Positions 17,677 through 36,011 of a stretch of 64,000 nucleotides of DNA are shown here, one piece after another. The notes beneath the pieces were generated by a model. That model searched no databases. It was not told the DNA's origin and worked only from the letters and a program-made list of their open reading frames with translations. Positions within the stretch are counted from its first letter, which is position 1; each line of letters starts with the position of its first letter. The stretch comes from Sutterella faecalis (GTDB lineage Bacteria > Pseudomonadota > Gammaproteobacteria > Burkholderiales > Burkholderiaceae_F), in NCBI RefSeq assembly GCF_006337085.1, contig NZ_CP040882.1, forward strand, positions 1,984,001 through 2,048,000. Direction: 5' to 3'. The position numbers and the translations under genes were made by a program.

Positions 17677-18170
17677 TACAACTTTTCCAGGAGCGGCACT
17701 CCTGTAGTGCGCCGGGCGGCGCAGATTCCATCGGAATCTGATGCCGCTTGAGCGAACCCCGTCCGCGGGGATGCACGGGAATCATTCGATTTCCGCTGAG
17801 GCTGTGAAGCCTCAAGGGCTTTGGGTGGTTCAGCCCGGACCTCGCCGAAAAGGCAGGGGAAGGCTGAACTGCTGTCAAAGACCGCTGGAGAGCGCCAGTT
17901 TCCGCCGGACACGGAAGAAAAAGATGTCCGGGGAAGTCGCGCTTTTAATTCTCTTGAGCCGCTTTTCAAGCTTCTTCCGCTTGAAGACGTGGTTGCCGAC
18001 AAGAGGTCCAGCGCAGACGGCACCGAAGAGAGACATTGCGTCGTGTTTGTAAAGTGATTGTCCCCTGGCGGGATGCATCACTACTGACAGAAGTCAAGCT
18101 CTCAGAAGGTTGCCGGTTAATCGCAACCGGCGTCGGCCGCAAGGCTGACGTCTCTGAGTGGAGCCAGACC
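17677..18170 (+). promoter_or_regulatory. 494-nt structured leader of rplJ-rplL-rpoB-rpoC with a probable L10 binding site
   Basis: No gene is supported here. Near rplA there is a nested hairpin, GCGGC plus CAGATTCC (17716-17729) with GGAATCTG plus GCCGC (17733-17747). Next to rplJ lies AGTGAT-TCCC with GGGA-ATCACT (18053-18082). A three-way junction follows: CTCAGA (18101-18106) with TCTGAG (18153-18158), enclosing GGTTGC/GCAACC (18108-18128) and CGTCGGC/GCTGACG (18131-18150). It ends 2 nt before the rplJ GGAG. The place and shape fit an L10-(L7/L12) autoregulatory leader. The E. coli gap is of similar size. I could not pick a promoter. Confidence 0.6.
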
Positions 18171-18701
18171 ATGGGTCTTAATCGTGAAGACAAGGCGGCA
18201 GTCATTGCGGAGATTTCGGAAGTTGTTTCGAATTCGTCCGCGATGGTCATCGCCGAATACCGTGGGCTGACCGTACAGGCCGTCACGAAGCTGCGCGCTG
18301 AAGCGCGCAAGAATGGCGTGACGCTGCGTGTTGTCAAGAACACTCTGGTTCGCCGCGCCGTGGAAGGCACGGGGTTTGCCGGACTTGCTGATCAGTTTAC
18401 TGGTCCGCTCGTCTATGGCTTCTCCGCCGATCCCGTCGCTGTGGCCAAGGTTCTCGTCAACTTCGCCAAGGACAACGAAAAGCTCGTCGTTAAGGGCGGT
18501 GCGATGGCCAACTACGTCATGGACGTGGAAGCCGTCAAGCAGCTCGCCTCGATGCCGAGCCGCGACGAACTCCTTGCCAAGTTGATGGCGACGATGAACG
18601 AGCCGATCGCGAAGTTCGTCCGTACCATCAACGAGGTTCCGGCGCGCTTCGTGCGCACCGTGGCCGCTGTGCGCGATGCCAAGGAACAGGCCGCTGCCTG
18701 A
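18171..18701 (+). CDS. rplJ: 50S ribosomal protein L10
   Basis: Anchors L7/L12 dimers to the ribosome stalk and, in E. coli, represses its own translation as the L10-L12 complex. From the ATG at 18171 (GGAG 7 nt upstream) it has 176 residues, slightly longer than the 165 of E. coli. The N-terminal rRNA-binding domain (GLNREDKAAVIAEI, MVIAEYRGLTV) and C-terminal L12-binding helix are present. A longer in-frame reading from 18036 is unlikely, as it would consume the structured leader. Confidence 0.97.
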   Translation: MGLNREDKAAVIAEISEVVSNSSAMVIAEYRGLTVQAVTKLRAEARKNGVTLRVVKNTLVRRAVEGTGFAGLADQFTGPLVYGFSADPVAVAKVLVNFAKDNEKLVVKGGAMANYVMDVEAVKQLASMPSRDELLAKLMATMNEPIAKFVRTINEVPARFVRTVAAVRDAKEQAAA

Positions 18702-18749
18702 TCCCAATCACCTTTCAAAATTTAAACACTACGTAATACGGAGCTAAAA

Positions 18750-19130
<381 letters not shown>

Positions 19131-19153
19131 TATTGCTTGAATAAGCCTTGCGT

Positions 19154-19216
19154 GCGGATGCCTTCGGGCGTCCGCCGCAAATCAAAGCCTCCGCAAGGAG
19201 GCTTTGATCTGTTTTT
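19154..19216 (+). terminator. Attenuator-like double hairpin between rplL and rpoB
   Basis: The first hairpin is a 9-bp stem with a UUCG tetraloop (19154-19175). The second is a perfect 12-bp stem with a GCAA tetraloop (19181-19208), then CTGTTTTT. In E. coli a partial terminator at this same place lowers rpoBC transcription relative to the ribosomal protein genes; the same role is likely here. Confidence 0.85.
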
Positions 19217-19418
19217 CTTCTGTGATCCATGAGAAAATCAGATCAAAGTCTTTACCTTGATGAATCGTCTTTCCAGCAGACAATCTGTTATTGCGCGCCG
19301 CGCGGACTCAGACTCTTCGAAAGTCTGAAGTGCCGAGCGGCTTTTCGGCGTCTCCCCTTTTTTATCTCATCAAGAGCCGACTTCTCCCGGTTCATTCCTA
19401 ATGTCGAACGGAGTCTAC

Positions 19419-23582
<4,164 letters not shown>

Positions 23583-23599
23583 GAGAGGATTTAAGCGAA

Positions 23600-27958
<4,359 letters not shown>

Positions 27959-27973
27959 TTTCAGCGAAGAACT

Positions 27974-28078
27974 CGCGATCATGTCGGCAGCTCTACTGCT
28001 GCCGGCTTGATCGCGGAAAAAAGAACGGTTCGAACTCCATATCTTCTGAACAGAGAGGAGTTCGGACCGTTCTTTTTT
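27974..28078 (+). terminator. Tandem hairpins ending the rpoBC transcript
   Basis: The first hairpin has CGCGATCA (27974-27981) paired with TGATCGCG (28008-28015) around an inner CGGCAG/CTGCCG. The second has an 18-bp stem with one wobble (28021-28038 with 28057-28074) followed by TTTTTT. The second is a standard strong terminator. Confidence 0.92.
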
Positions 28079-28097
28079 GTTTTTCCGGAGCTTTGGC

Positions 28098-28127
28098 TTG
28101 ACACTCTGGAGCAAACTGAACGACAAT
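28098..28127 (+). promoter_or_regulatory. Candidate promoter of the str operon (rpsL-rpsG-fusA-tufA)
   Basis: -35 TTGACA (28098-28103), 18-bp spacer, -10 GACAAT (28122-28127). The rest of the 320-nt rpoC-rpsL gap holds the rpoC terminators and a second possible start (TTCAGG, 16 bp, then TATATA near 28158). No gene is visible in the gap. Confidence 0.65.
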
Positions 28128-28278
28128 CACCTGCCTTCAGGGTCCTGAAATTCCCGTTATATATAGCAAATTCCCTCTGGGAGTAGGCTGTTCGGGGAGA
28201 ATAGGGCGCTGAAGACGGTTAAACAACAGCGTCTCTTTATGTTTGATAGGGGCGCTCTTAACAATTTAGACGGACGAT

Positions 28279-28656
28279 ATGCCTACTATTAACCAGCTTG
28301 TTCGCAAGCCTCGTGAGCTCACGCACGATAAGAGCAAGAGCCCGGCTCTTAAGAACTGCCCGCAGAAGCGCGGCGTTTGCACTCGTGTGTATACCACGAC
28401 CCCGAAGAAGCCGAACTCCGCTCTGCGTAAGGTCGCCAAGGTGCGCCTCACCAACGGCTTTGAAGTCATTTCCTACATCGGCGGCGAAGGCCACAACCTG
28501 CAGGAGCACTCTGTTGTGCTCATCCGCGGCGGCCGTGTGAAGGACCTTCCTGGCGTGCGCTATCACATCGTGCGCGGCTCTCTGGATACCCAGGGCGTCA
28601 AGGATCGCAAGCAGGCCCGCTCCAAGTACGGCGCGAAGCGCCCGAAGGCGGCCTAA
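28279..28656 (+). CDS. rpsL: 30S ribosomal protein S12
   Basis: Decoding-centre protein; 125 residues, against 124 in E. coli. The loops PKKPNSALRK and GGRVKDLPGVR carry the lysines whose replacement gives streptomycin resistance; both are wild type. First gene of the str operon, with rpsG 163 nt downstream, a gap that folds well. Confidence 0.97.
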   Translation: MPTINQLVRKPRELTHDKSKSPALKNCPQKRGVCTRVYTTTPKKPNSALRKVAKVRLTNGFEVISYIGGEGHNLQEHSVVLIRGGRVKDLPGVRYHIVRGSLDTQGVKDRKQARSKYGAKRPKAA

Positions 28657-28664
28657 TAGGCTTC

Positions 28665-28739
28665 GCGGCATCTGCCGCAGGCGAACGGTCATGGGAAAAC
28701 GTTTTCCCGGACCGAGTAAGTCGCGGACGCTCAGTCCGC
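28665..28739 (+). promoter_or_regulatory. Three hairpins in the rpsL-rpsG gap (possible S7 target)
   Basis: GCGGCA/TGCCGC (28665-28678), a large GGTC-GGGAAAAC with GTTTTCCC-GACC stem whose core is a 16-bp palindrome (28687-28713), and GCGGAC/GTCCGC (28723-28739). In E. coli S7 represses the str operon by binding this same intercistronic region. Whether these hairpins imitate the S7 site of 16S rRNA was not tested. Confidence 0.5.
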
Positions 28740-28819
28740 AAAATCAATCCAAATGTACGGCTCGCCCCGGTTGGGGAACGAAGAACGTACAAGACTGAAG
28801 TATCGAAAGAGGAATTCAA

Positions 28820-29290
28820 ATGCCCCGTCGTCGCGAAGTACCTAAGCGCGAAATTCTGCCGGATCCGAAGTTCGGCAGCGTTGAAGTTACCAAGTTCATC
28901 AATGTGATCATGCTCGATGGCAAGAAGGCGGTTGCGGAACGCATCGTCTACGGCGCCTTCGCGCAGATCGAAGAAAAGACCGGCAAGAGCGCTCTGGAAG
29001 TGTTCAACAACGCCATCAACAACGTCCGTCCGCTGGTTGAGGTTAAGTCCCGCCGCGTCGGTGGCGCGAACTACCAGGTCCCGGTTGAAGTCCGTCCGGT
29101 CCGCCGCCTCGCCCTCGCGATGCGCTGGCTGCGCGAGTCGGCCAAGAGCCGCTCCGAAAAGTCGATGCCGCAGCGCCTCGCCGGCGAACTGCTCGACGCC
29201 AGCGAAAATCGCGGCGGTGCCGTGAAGAAGCGCGATGAGGTCCATCGTATGGCTGAAGCCAACAAGGCCTTCTCGCATTTCCGCTTCTAA
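28820..29290 (+). CDS. rpsG: 30S ribosomal protein S7
   Basis: Primary 16S rRNA-binding protein that nucleates the 30S head; 156 residues, the usual bacterial length. The N-terminus PRRREVPKREILPDPKFGS and the C-terminal RVHRMAEANKAFSHFR-type end (here VHRMAEANKAF) are characteristic. GAGG lies 9 nt before the ATG. fusA follows after 72 nt. Confidence 0.97.
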   Translation: MPRRREVPKREILPDPKFGSVEVTKFINVIMLDGKKAVAERIVYGAFAQIEEKTGKSALEVFNNAINNVRPLVEVKSRRVGGANYQVPVEVRPVRRLALAMRWLRESAKSRSEKSMPQRLAGELLDASENRGGAVKKRDEVHRMAEANKAFSHFRF

Positions 29291-29362
29291 TCGAATCGCT
29301 TATCCACCGCACGGTGCTCCGGCTAAAGGAGTTCGTGCGGCGAACTTTGAGAGGAACCTTAA

Positions 29363-31465
29363 ATGGCTCGTCAGACTCCGATTTCGCGCTATCGCAATAT
29401 CGGTATTTCTGCCCACATTGACGCGGGCAAGACCACCACGACTGAACGCATCCTGTTCTATACGGGCGTCAACCACAAGATCGGCGAAGTGCATGACGGC
29501 GCTGCGACGATGGACTGGATGGAGCAGGAACAGGAACGCGGCATCACCATTACGTCCGCTGCCACGACCTGCTTCTGGCGCGGCATGGAGATGCAGTGGG
29601 AACCGTATCGCCTGAACATCATCGACACCCCGGGCCACGTCGACTTCACGGTTGAAGTGGAACGTTCGATGCGCGTCCTTGACGGCGCCTGCATGGTGTA
29701 CTGCGCCGTGGGCGGCGTTCAGCCGCAGTCCGAAACGGTGTGGCGTCAGGCGAACAAGTACCACGTCCCCCGCCTCGCGTTCGTCAACAAGATGGACCGT
29801 ACCGGCGCCAACTTCTTCAAGGTCTATGACCAGATGAAGAAGCGCCTCCAGGCGAACCCCGTGCCCATCGTCATTCCGATCGGTGCGGAAGACACGTTTG
29901 CCGGCGTGGTTGACCTTCTCAAGATGAAGGCGATCATTTGGGACGAAGCTTCGAAGGGCATGAAGTTCACCTACGAAGAAATCCCCGCTGAACTCGTCGA
30001 TTCCGCCAACGAATGGCGTGAGAAGATGATCGAAGCCGCCGCTGAAGCGAACGAAGAGCTCATGAATAAGTACCTCGAGGAAGGCACCCTTACCGAAGAG
30101 GAAATCATCAAGGGCATTCGTCAGCGCACCATCGCCTGCGAAATTCAGCCGATGCTTTGCGGCACCGCCTTCAAGAACAAGGGCGTGCAGCGCATGCTCG
30201 ACGCTGTCGTGCAGTTCCTGCCGGCTCCGACCGACATTCCGCCGGTTCCGGGCTTCGACCTGAACGATAAGGAAGTCACCCGCGAAGCGAGCGACGATGC
30301 TCCGTTCTCCGCGCTTGCCTTCAAGATCATGACTGACCCGTATGTTGGTCAGCTCACGTTCCTTCGCGTTTATTCCGGCATCCTCAACTCCGGCGACACC
30401 GTTCTCAACTCCGTTAAGGACAATAAGGAACGCATCGGCCGTCTGCTCCAGATGCACGCCAATGAGCGTAAGGAAATCAAGATGGTCGAATCTGGCGACA
30501 TCGCTGCTGCGGTCGGCCTGAAGTCCGTTACGACGGGCGACACGCTCTGCGCGCTTGACGCTCCGATCATCCTTGAACGCATGGAGTTCCCGGAACCCGT
30601 GATCTCGCAGGCCGTTGAGCCCAAGACCAAGGCCGACCAGGAAAAGATGGCGCTCGCCCTCAATCGTCTTGCTCAGGAAGACCCGTCCTTCCGCGTGCGT
30701 ACCGACGAAGAGTCCGGCCAGACCATCATCTCCGGCATGGGCGAGCTTCACCTTGAAATTCTCGTCGACCGTATGCGCCGCGAGTTCAACGTTGAAGCGA
30801 CCGTCGGCAAGCCTCAGGTTGCCTACCGCGAAACGATCCGCAAGACTGTTGAAAACGCCGAATGCAAGTTCGCCAAGCAGTCGGGCGGCCGTGGCCAGTA
30901 CGGTCACGTTGTTCTGAAGCTTGAGCCGCTTGAACCCGGCAAGGGCTTCGAATTCGTCGACGCCATTAAGGGCGGTGTGGTTCCCCGTGAATACATCCCG
31001 GCCGTTGAAAAGGGCGTTGAAGATACCCTGAAGGCTGGCGTGCTGGCCGGCTTCCCGGTTGTTGACGTCAAGGTCACGCTCCACTTCGGTTCGTACCATG
31101 AAGTCGACTCGAACGAAAACGCGTTCAAGATCGCTGCCTCGATGGCTTTCAAGGACGGTATGCGTCAGGCAGACCCGGTCCTCCTCGAGCCGATCATGGC
31201 CGTTGAAGTCGAAACGCCGGAAGAAAAGATGGGCGATGTGATGGGCGACCTTTCGTCCCGTCGCGGCGTCATCCAGGGCATGGACGATCTGCCTGGCGGT
31301 GCCAAGAGCATCAAGGCCGAGGTTCCGCTTGCCGAAATGTTCGGCTACGCTACCCAGCTTCGTTCGCTCACGCAGGGTCGTGCGACCTACACGATGGAGT
31401 TCAAGCACTACGCTGAAGCTCCCCGTGCTGTGGCTGAAGCTGTCATCGCCGACAAGACGAAGTAA
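29363..31465 (+). CDS. fusA: Elongation factor G
   Basis: Translocase GTPase; 700 residues, against 704 in E. coli. The P-loop is AHIDAGKTTTTER from residue 17, then RGITITSAATT (switch I), DTPGHVDF, and NKMDRTGANF. Domains II to V are complete, ending in the ribosome-contacting C-terminal helix. GAGAGGA precedes the ATG. The 43 nt to tufA have no terminator, so the two are co-transcribed. Confidence 0.98.
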   Translation: MARQTPISRYRNIGISAHIDAGKTTTTERILFYTGVNHKIGEVHDGAATMDWMEQEQERGITITSAATTCFWRGMEMQWEPYRLNIIDTPGHVDFTVEVERSMRVLDGACMVYCAVGGVQPQSETVWRQANKYHVPRLAFVNKMDRTGANFFKVYDQMKKRLQANPVPIVIPIGAEDTFAGVVDLLKMKAIIWDEASKGMKFTYEEIPAELVDSANEWREKMIEAAAEANEELMNKYLEEGTLTEEEIIKGIRQRTIACEIQPMLCGTAFKNKGVQRMLDAVVQFLPAPTDIPPVPGFDLNDKEVTREASDDAPFSALAFKIMTDPYVGQLTFLRVYSGILNSGDTVLNSVKDNKERIGRLLQMHANERKEIKMVESGDIAAAVGLKSVTTGDTLCALDAPIILERMEFPEPVISQAVEPKTKADQEKMALALNRLAQEDPSFRVRTDEESGQTIISGMGELHLEILVDRMRREFNVEATVGKPQVAYRETIRKTVENAECKFAKQSGGRGQYGHVVLKLEPLEPGKGFEFVDAIKGGVVPREYIPAVEKGVEDTLKAGVLAGFPVVDVKVTLHFGSYHEVDSNENAFKIAASMAFKDGMRQADPVLLEPIMAVEVETPEEKMGDVMGDLSSRRGVIQGMDDLPGGAKSIKAEVPLAEMFGYATQLRSLTQGRATYTMEFKHYAEAPRAVAEAVIADKTK

Positions 31466-31508
31466 AATCAATCAGATAACCTAAATCCCAACCATTCAAG
31501 GATTGAAT

Positions 31509-32699
<1,191 letters not shown>

Positions 32700-32761
32700 T
32701 TGCTGAGAAGCATAGATTTTTTCGCTTCTTTCAAGAGGAGCGAAAAAGTCCCTGATTCGAC

Positions 32762-32790
32762 TTGATCGACAGAGGGAGCGGGGTTATACT
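32762..32790 (+). promoter_or_regulatory. Promoter of the S10 operon, nested in the tufA terminator
   Basis: -35 TTGATC (32762-32767), 17-bp spacer, -10 TATACT (32785-32790). The -10 box is in the 9-nt loop of the tufA terminator hairpin (32770-32802), and the spacer is its left arm. Transcription would start in the right arm or the T-run, so the S10 mRNA escapes the hairpin. Confidence 0.82.
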
Positions 32791-32809
32791 CCGCTCCCTC
32801 TGTTCTTTT
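32770..32809 (+). terminator. Terminator of tufA
   Basis: Perfect 12-bp GC-rich stem (CAGAGGGAGCGG at 32770-32781 with its complement at 32791-32802), 9-nt loop, then TTCTTTT. It lies 70 nt after the tufA stop. Confidence 0.9.
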
Positions 32810-32836
32810 AACTGTTCTTTTTTCTAGGAAAACGAA

Positions 32837-33148
32837 ATGCAGTCTCAGCGCATTCGCATCCGCCTCAAGGCCTACGACTACAAGCTCATCGACCAGTCTG
32901 CTCTCGAGATCGTCGACACTGCCAAGCGCACCGGCGCTGTCGTTCGCGGCCCCGTTCCTCTTCCCACGCGCATTCAGCGCTTTGACATCCTGCGTTCGCC
33001 GCACGTCAACAAGACGAGCCGTGACCAGCTCGAAATCCGCACGCACCAGCGCCTGATGGATATCGTTGATCCGACCGACAAGACGGTTGATGCTCTGATG
33101 AAGCTCGACCTCCCCGCCGGCGTGGATGTCAAGATCAAGGTTCAGTAA
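32837..33148 (+). CDS. rpsJ: 30S ribosomal protein S10
   Basis: 30S head protein that also binds NusB in antitermination and the NusG KOW domain; 103 residues, exactly the E. coli length. The sequence MQSQRIRIRLKAYDYKLIDQ is near universal. First gene of the S10 operon. The leader is only about 40 nt if transcription starts just after the promoter at 32790, too short for the E. coli-type L4-responsive leader. Confidence 0.97.
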   Translation: MQSQRIRIRLKAYDYKLIDQSALEIVDTAKRTGAVVRGPVPLPTRIQRFDILRSPHVNKTSRDQLEIRTHQRLMDIVDPTDKTVDALMKLDLPAGVDVKIKVQ

Positions 33149-33323
33149 CCTTTTCAGATTCAAGCGAAAAACTCCGGCGATTTCGATTGCACGAAGTTCC
33201 GGAGGCCGCTAGAATCGCGCCTTTCTTGTCCCCAAACAGATTTTGTTTTGACTATTGAAAGCAAAGTCAGGGACATTTTTATGAAACCGGTCCCGGCCAA
33301 TCGCAGCCGGGGTGGAGAAAACA

Positions 33324-33968
33324 ATGAGTGAAAAGCTCGGCCTCGTCGGTCGCAAGATCGGCATGACGCGTATCTTCACGGACGACGGAACGACCGTTCC
33401 CGTGACCGTGCTCGACGTGTCGAACAACCGCGTCACCATGGTCAAGACGCAGGATACCGACGGTTACAACGCCGTTCAGGTCGCGTACGGCACGAAGAAG
33501 CCCTCGCGCGTCAACAAGCCGCTCGCCGGCCAGTTTGCCAAAGCTGGCGTCGAAGCTGCCTGCACCCTTAAAGAGTTCCGCATCGATGCGGAGAAGGTCG
33601 CCGAATTCAAGCCCGGCCAGACCCTCTCTGTCGAAATCTTCACGGAAGGCCAGAAGGTCGACGTGACGGGTACGACCATCGGTAAGGGTTTTGCCGGCGC
33701 CATCAAGCGCCACCACTTCTCGTCCAACCGTGCTTCCCACGGTAACTCCGTGACGACGAATGCCCCCGGCTCCATCGGTAATCGCCAGGATCCGGGCCGC
33801 GTGTTCCCCGGCAAGCGCATGGCCGGTCACCTCGGTGACGTCCGCCGCACGACCCAGAATCTTGTGGTCGCCCGCGTTGACAAGGAACGCCAGCTTCTGC
33901 TCGTTCGCGGTGCCGTTCCGGGCGCCAAGGGCGGTGAAGTCATCGTTCGTCCTGCTGTTAAGGCGTAA
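33324..33968 (+). CDS. rplC: 50S ribosomal protein L3
   Basis: Early-assembling 23S rRNA-binding protein near the peptidyl transferase centre; 214 residues, against 209. The ATG at 33324 has GGAG upstream; a GTG at 33312 is in frame but less likely. The conserved loop that carries the methylated Gln in E. coli (NRQDPGRVFPGKRMAGH) is present. A 175-nt gap separates it from rpsJ; I see no gene or clear signal in it. Confidence 0.96.
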   Translation: MSEKLGLVGRKIGMTRIFTDDGTTVPVTVLDVSNNRVTMVKTQDTDGYNAVQVAYGTKKPSRVNKPLAGQFAKAGVEAACTLKEFRIDAEKVAEFKPGQTLSVEIFTEGQKVDVTGTTIGKGFAGAIKRHHFSSNRASHGNSVTTNAPGSIGNRQDPGRVFPGKRMAGHLGDVRRTTQNLVVARVDKERQLLLVRGAVPGAKGGEVIVRPAVKA

Positions 33969-33979
33969 GGAGCGAAACA

Positions 33980-34597
33980 ATGGAACTCAATATCCTTAAC
34001 GAACAGGGCAAGGTCGAAGCTGCTGACGCCGTGTTCGCCCGCGAATACAACGAAGCCCTCGTGCATCAGATCGTTGTTGCCTTCCAGGCCAACGCTCGTC
34101 TCGGCACCCGCGCCCAGCTCAACCGTCGTGATGTTCATCACTCGACGAAGAAGCCCTGGCGCCAGAAGGGCACCGGTCGTGCCCGCTCGGGTATGACGAG
34201 CTCGCCGCTGTGGCGTGGTGGTGGACGTACGTTCCCCAACACCCCGGACGAAAACTTCAGCCAGAAGGTCAACAAGAAGATGTTCCGCGCTGCCATGGCT
34301 TCGATCTATTCGAAGCTCGTGACGGACGCTCGCTTCGCTGTCGTTGAAGCTCTCAAGGCTGAAACGCCGAAGACCAAGGACTTCGCTGGTCAGCTCAAGA
34401 CGCTCGGCCTCAACGAGCGCACTCTCATCATCATTGGTGAGGAAGAACTTGACGACAACATCATTCTTGCCTCGCGCAATCTGAAGGATGTGCTCGTCGT
34501 TACGCCCCGCTATGCGGATCCGCTGTGCCTTCTCTACTTTGACAAGGTCGTGGCCACCAAGGCGGCTGTTGCTCAGATCGAGGAGATGTTGGCATGA
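33980..34597 (+). CDS. rplD: 50S ribosomal protein L4
   Basis: Lines the peptide exit tunnel. In E. coli it also represses the S10 operon; that control is unlikely here because the leader is short. Length is 205 residues, against 201. The tunnel loop (KKPWRQKGTGRARSG) is intact. AAGGAG precedes the ATG, and the last 4 nt overlap rplW. Confidence 0.96.
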   Translation: MELNILNEQGKVEAADAVFAREYNEALVHQIVVAFQANARLGTRAQLNRRDVHHSTKKPWRQKGTGRARSGMTSSPLWRGGGRTFPNTPDENFSQKVNKKMFRAAMASIYSKLVTDARFAVVEALKAETPKTKDFAGQLKTLGLNERTLIIIGEEELDDNIILASRNLKDVLVVTPRYADPLCLLYFDKVVATKAAVAQIEEMLA

Positions 34598-34893
34598 ATC
34601 AGGAACGTCTGATGAAGGTGCTCGTCGGTCCCATCGTCTCCGAGAAGAGCACGATGATCGGCGAAAAGCACAATCAGTGGTCTTTCGTCGTCGTCCCGGA
34701 TGCGACGAAGTCCGAGGTTAAGTCCGCTGTTGAACTGCTCTTTAAGGTGCAGGTCAAGGCGGTGCAGATTCTGAACCTGAAGGGCAAGCAGAAGCGCTTT
34801 GGCCGCTTCATGGGCAAGCGCAATGACGTTCGCAAGGCGTACGTCACGCTCGCTGAGGGTCAGGAAATCAAGTTCGAGCAAGAGGTGATGTAA
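34594..34893 (+). CDS. rplW: 50S ribosomal protein L23
   Basis: Tunnel-exit protein and docking site for trigger factor and SRP; 99 residues. The start overlaps the rplD stop (ATGA) and the stop shares one base with the rplB start, indicating translational coupling on both sides. The motif VSEKSTMIGEKHNQW, then GRFMGKRNDVRKAYV, is typical. Confidence 0.96.
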   Translation: MNQERLMKVLVGPIVSEKSTMIGEKHNQWSFVVVPDATKSEVKSAVELLFKVQVKAVQILNLKGKQKRFGRFMGKRNDVRKAYVTLAEGQEIKFEQEVM

Positions 34894-35720
34894 TGGCTCT
34901 CGTCAAACTCAAGCCGACGTCCCCCGGCCGCCGTCATGCGGTCAAGGTTGTCAACAAGGAGCTCCACAAGGGTAAGCCCTGGGCCGCTCTTGTTGAGAAG
35001 AAGAATCGTACGAATGGCCGCAACAACAACGGTCATATCACCTGCCGTCATAAGGGTGGCGGTGCCAAGCGTGCGTATCGCATCATCGACTTCAAGCGCG
35101 ATAAGGATGGAATTCCCGCCCGCGTTGAACGCATCGAATACGATCCGAACCGCTCGGCCAACATCGCTCTCGTGCTCTACGCCGATGGCGAACGCCGCTA
35201 CATCATTGCTCCGAAGGGCCTGACGGTTGGTCAGCAGATCTTCAATGGTCCCGAATCCCCGATCAAGGCCGGCAATACGCTTCCGCTGCGTAACATCCCG
35301 GTCGGTTCGACGATTCACTGCATCGAGCTGCTCCCGGGCAAGGGTGCTCAGCTTGTGCGCGCCGCCGGTGCTTTCGGCCAGCTGATCGCCCGTGAAGGCG
35401 AGTACGCTCAGGTCCGTCTGCGTTCTGGCGAAGTCCGTCGCGTTCTCATCGAGTGCCGTGCCACCATTGGTACGGTCGGCAACGAAGAGAACAGCCTGCG
35501 CGAGCTCGGCAAGGCCGGTGCTAAGCGTTGGCGCGGTATCCGTCCGACCGTTCGTGGCGTTGCCATGAACCCGGTGGACCATCCGCACGGCGGCGGCGAA
35601 GGCAAGACCGGCACTGGCCGCGCTCCTGTCACGCCGTGGGGTCAGCTCACGAAGGGCTATCGTACCCGCAACAGCAAGCGCACGGATTCCATGATCATCC
35701 AGCGCCGTAACCGCAAGTAA
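34893..35720 (+). CDS. rplB: 50S ribosomal protein L2
   Basis: Universal protein needed for subunit association and peptidyl transferase; 275 residues, against 273. The C-terminal loop MNPVDHPHGGGEG, with the key histidine near the catalytic centre, is intact. Starts on the last base of the rplW stop codon and is followed by rpsS after 12 nt. Confidence 0.98.
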   Translation: MALVKLKPTSPGRRHAVKVVNKELHKGKPWAALVEKKNRTNGRNNNGHITCRHKGGGAKRAYRIIDFKRDKDGIPARVERIEYDPNRSANIALVLYADGERRYIIAPKGLTVGQQIFNGPESPIKAGNTLPLRNIPVGSTIHCIELLPGKGAQLVRAAGAFGQLIAREGEYAQVRLRSGEVRRVLIECRATIGTVGNEENSLRELGKAGAKRWRGIRPTVRGVAMNPVDHPHGGGEGKTGTGRAPVTPWGQLTKGYRTRNSKRTDSMIIQRRNRK

Positions 35721-35732
35721 GGGAGCCCTAGA

Positions 35733-36011
35733 ATGTCTCGCTCTTTGAAAAAAGGCCCGTTCGTTGACGGGCACCTCATGAAGAAGGTTGAAGCCGCCCA
35801 GGCGAGCCGCGACAAGCGTCCGCTCAAGACCTGGTCGCGTCGCTCGACGATTGTTCCGGAATTCATTGGTCTGACCATCGCCGTCCACAACGGCCGTCAG
35901 CATGTTCCGGTGTACATCAATGAAAACATGGTCGGCCACAAGCTCGGCGAATTTGCGCTCACCCGCACGTTCAAGGGCCACAGCTCCGGCGACAAGAAGG
36001 TGGGTAAGTAA
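35733..36011 (+). CDS. rpsS: 30S ribosomal protein S19
   Basis: 30S head protein contacting the A-site finger and S13; 92 residues, the E. coli length. Signature MSRSLKKGPFVDGHLMKK, and GHKLGEFALTRTFKGH near the end. GGGAG precedes the ATG. rplV begins at the next base after its stop. Confidence 0.97.
   Translation: MSRSLKKGPFVDGHLMKKVEAAQASRDKRPLKTWSRRSTIVPEFIGLTIAVHNGRQHVPVYINENMVGHKLGEFALTRTFKGHSSGDKKVGK

Noticed and set aside
17741..18052. 103-codon frame in the rplJ leader.
   Set aside because: No ribosome binding site, odd composition, and it overlaps stable stems; more likely a non-coding leader.
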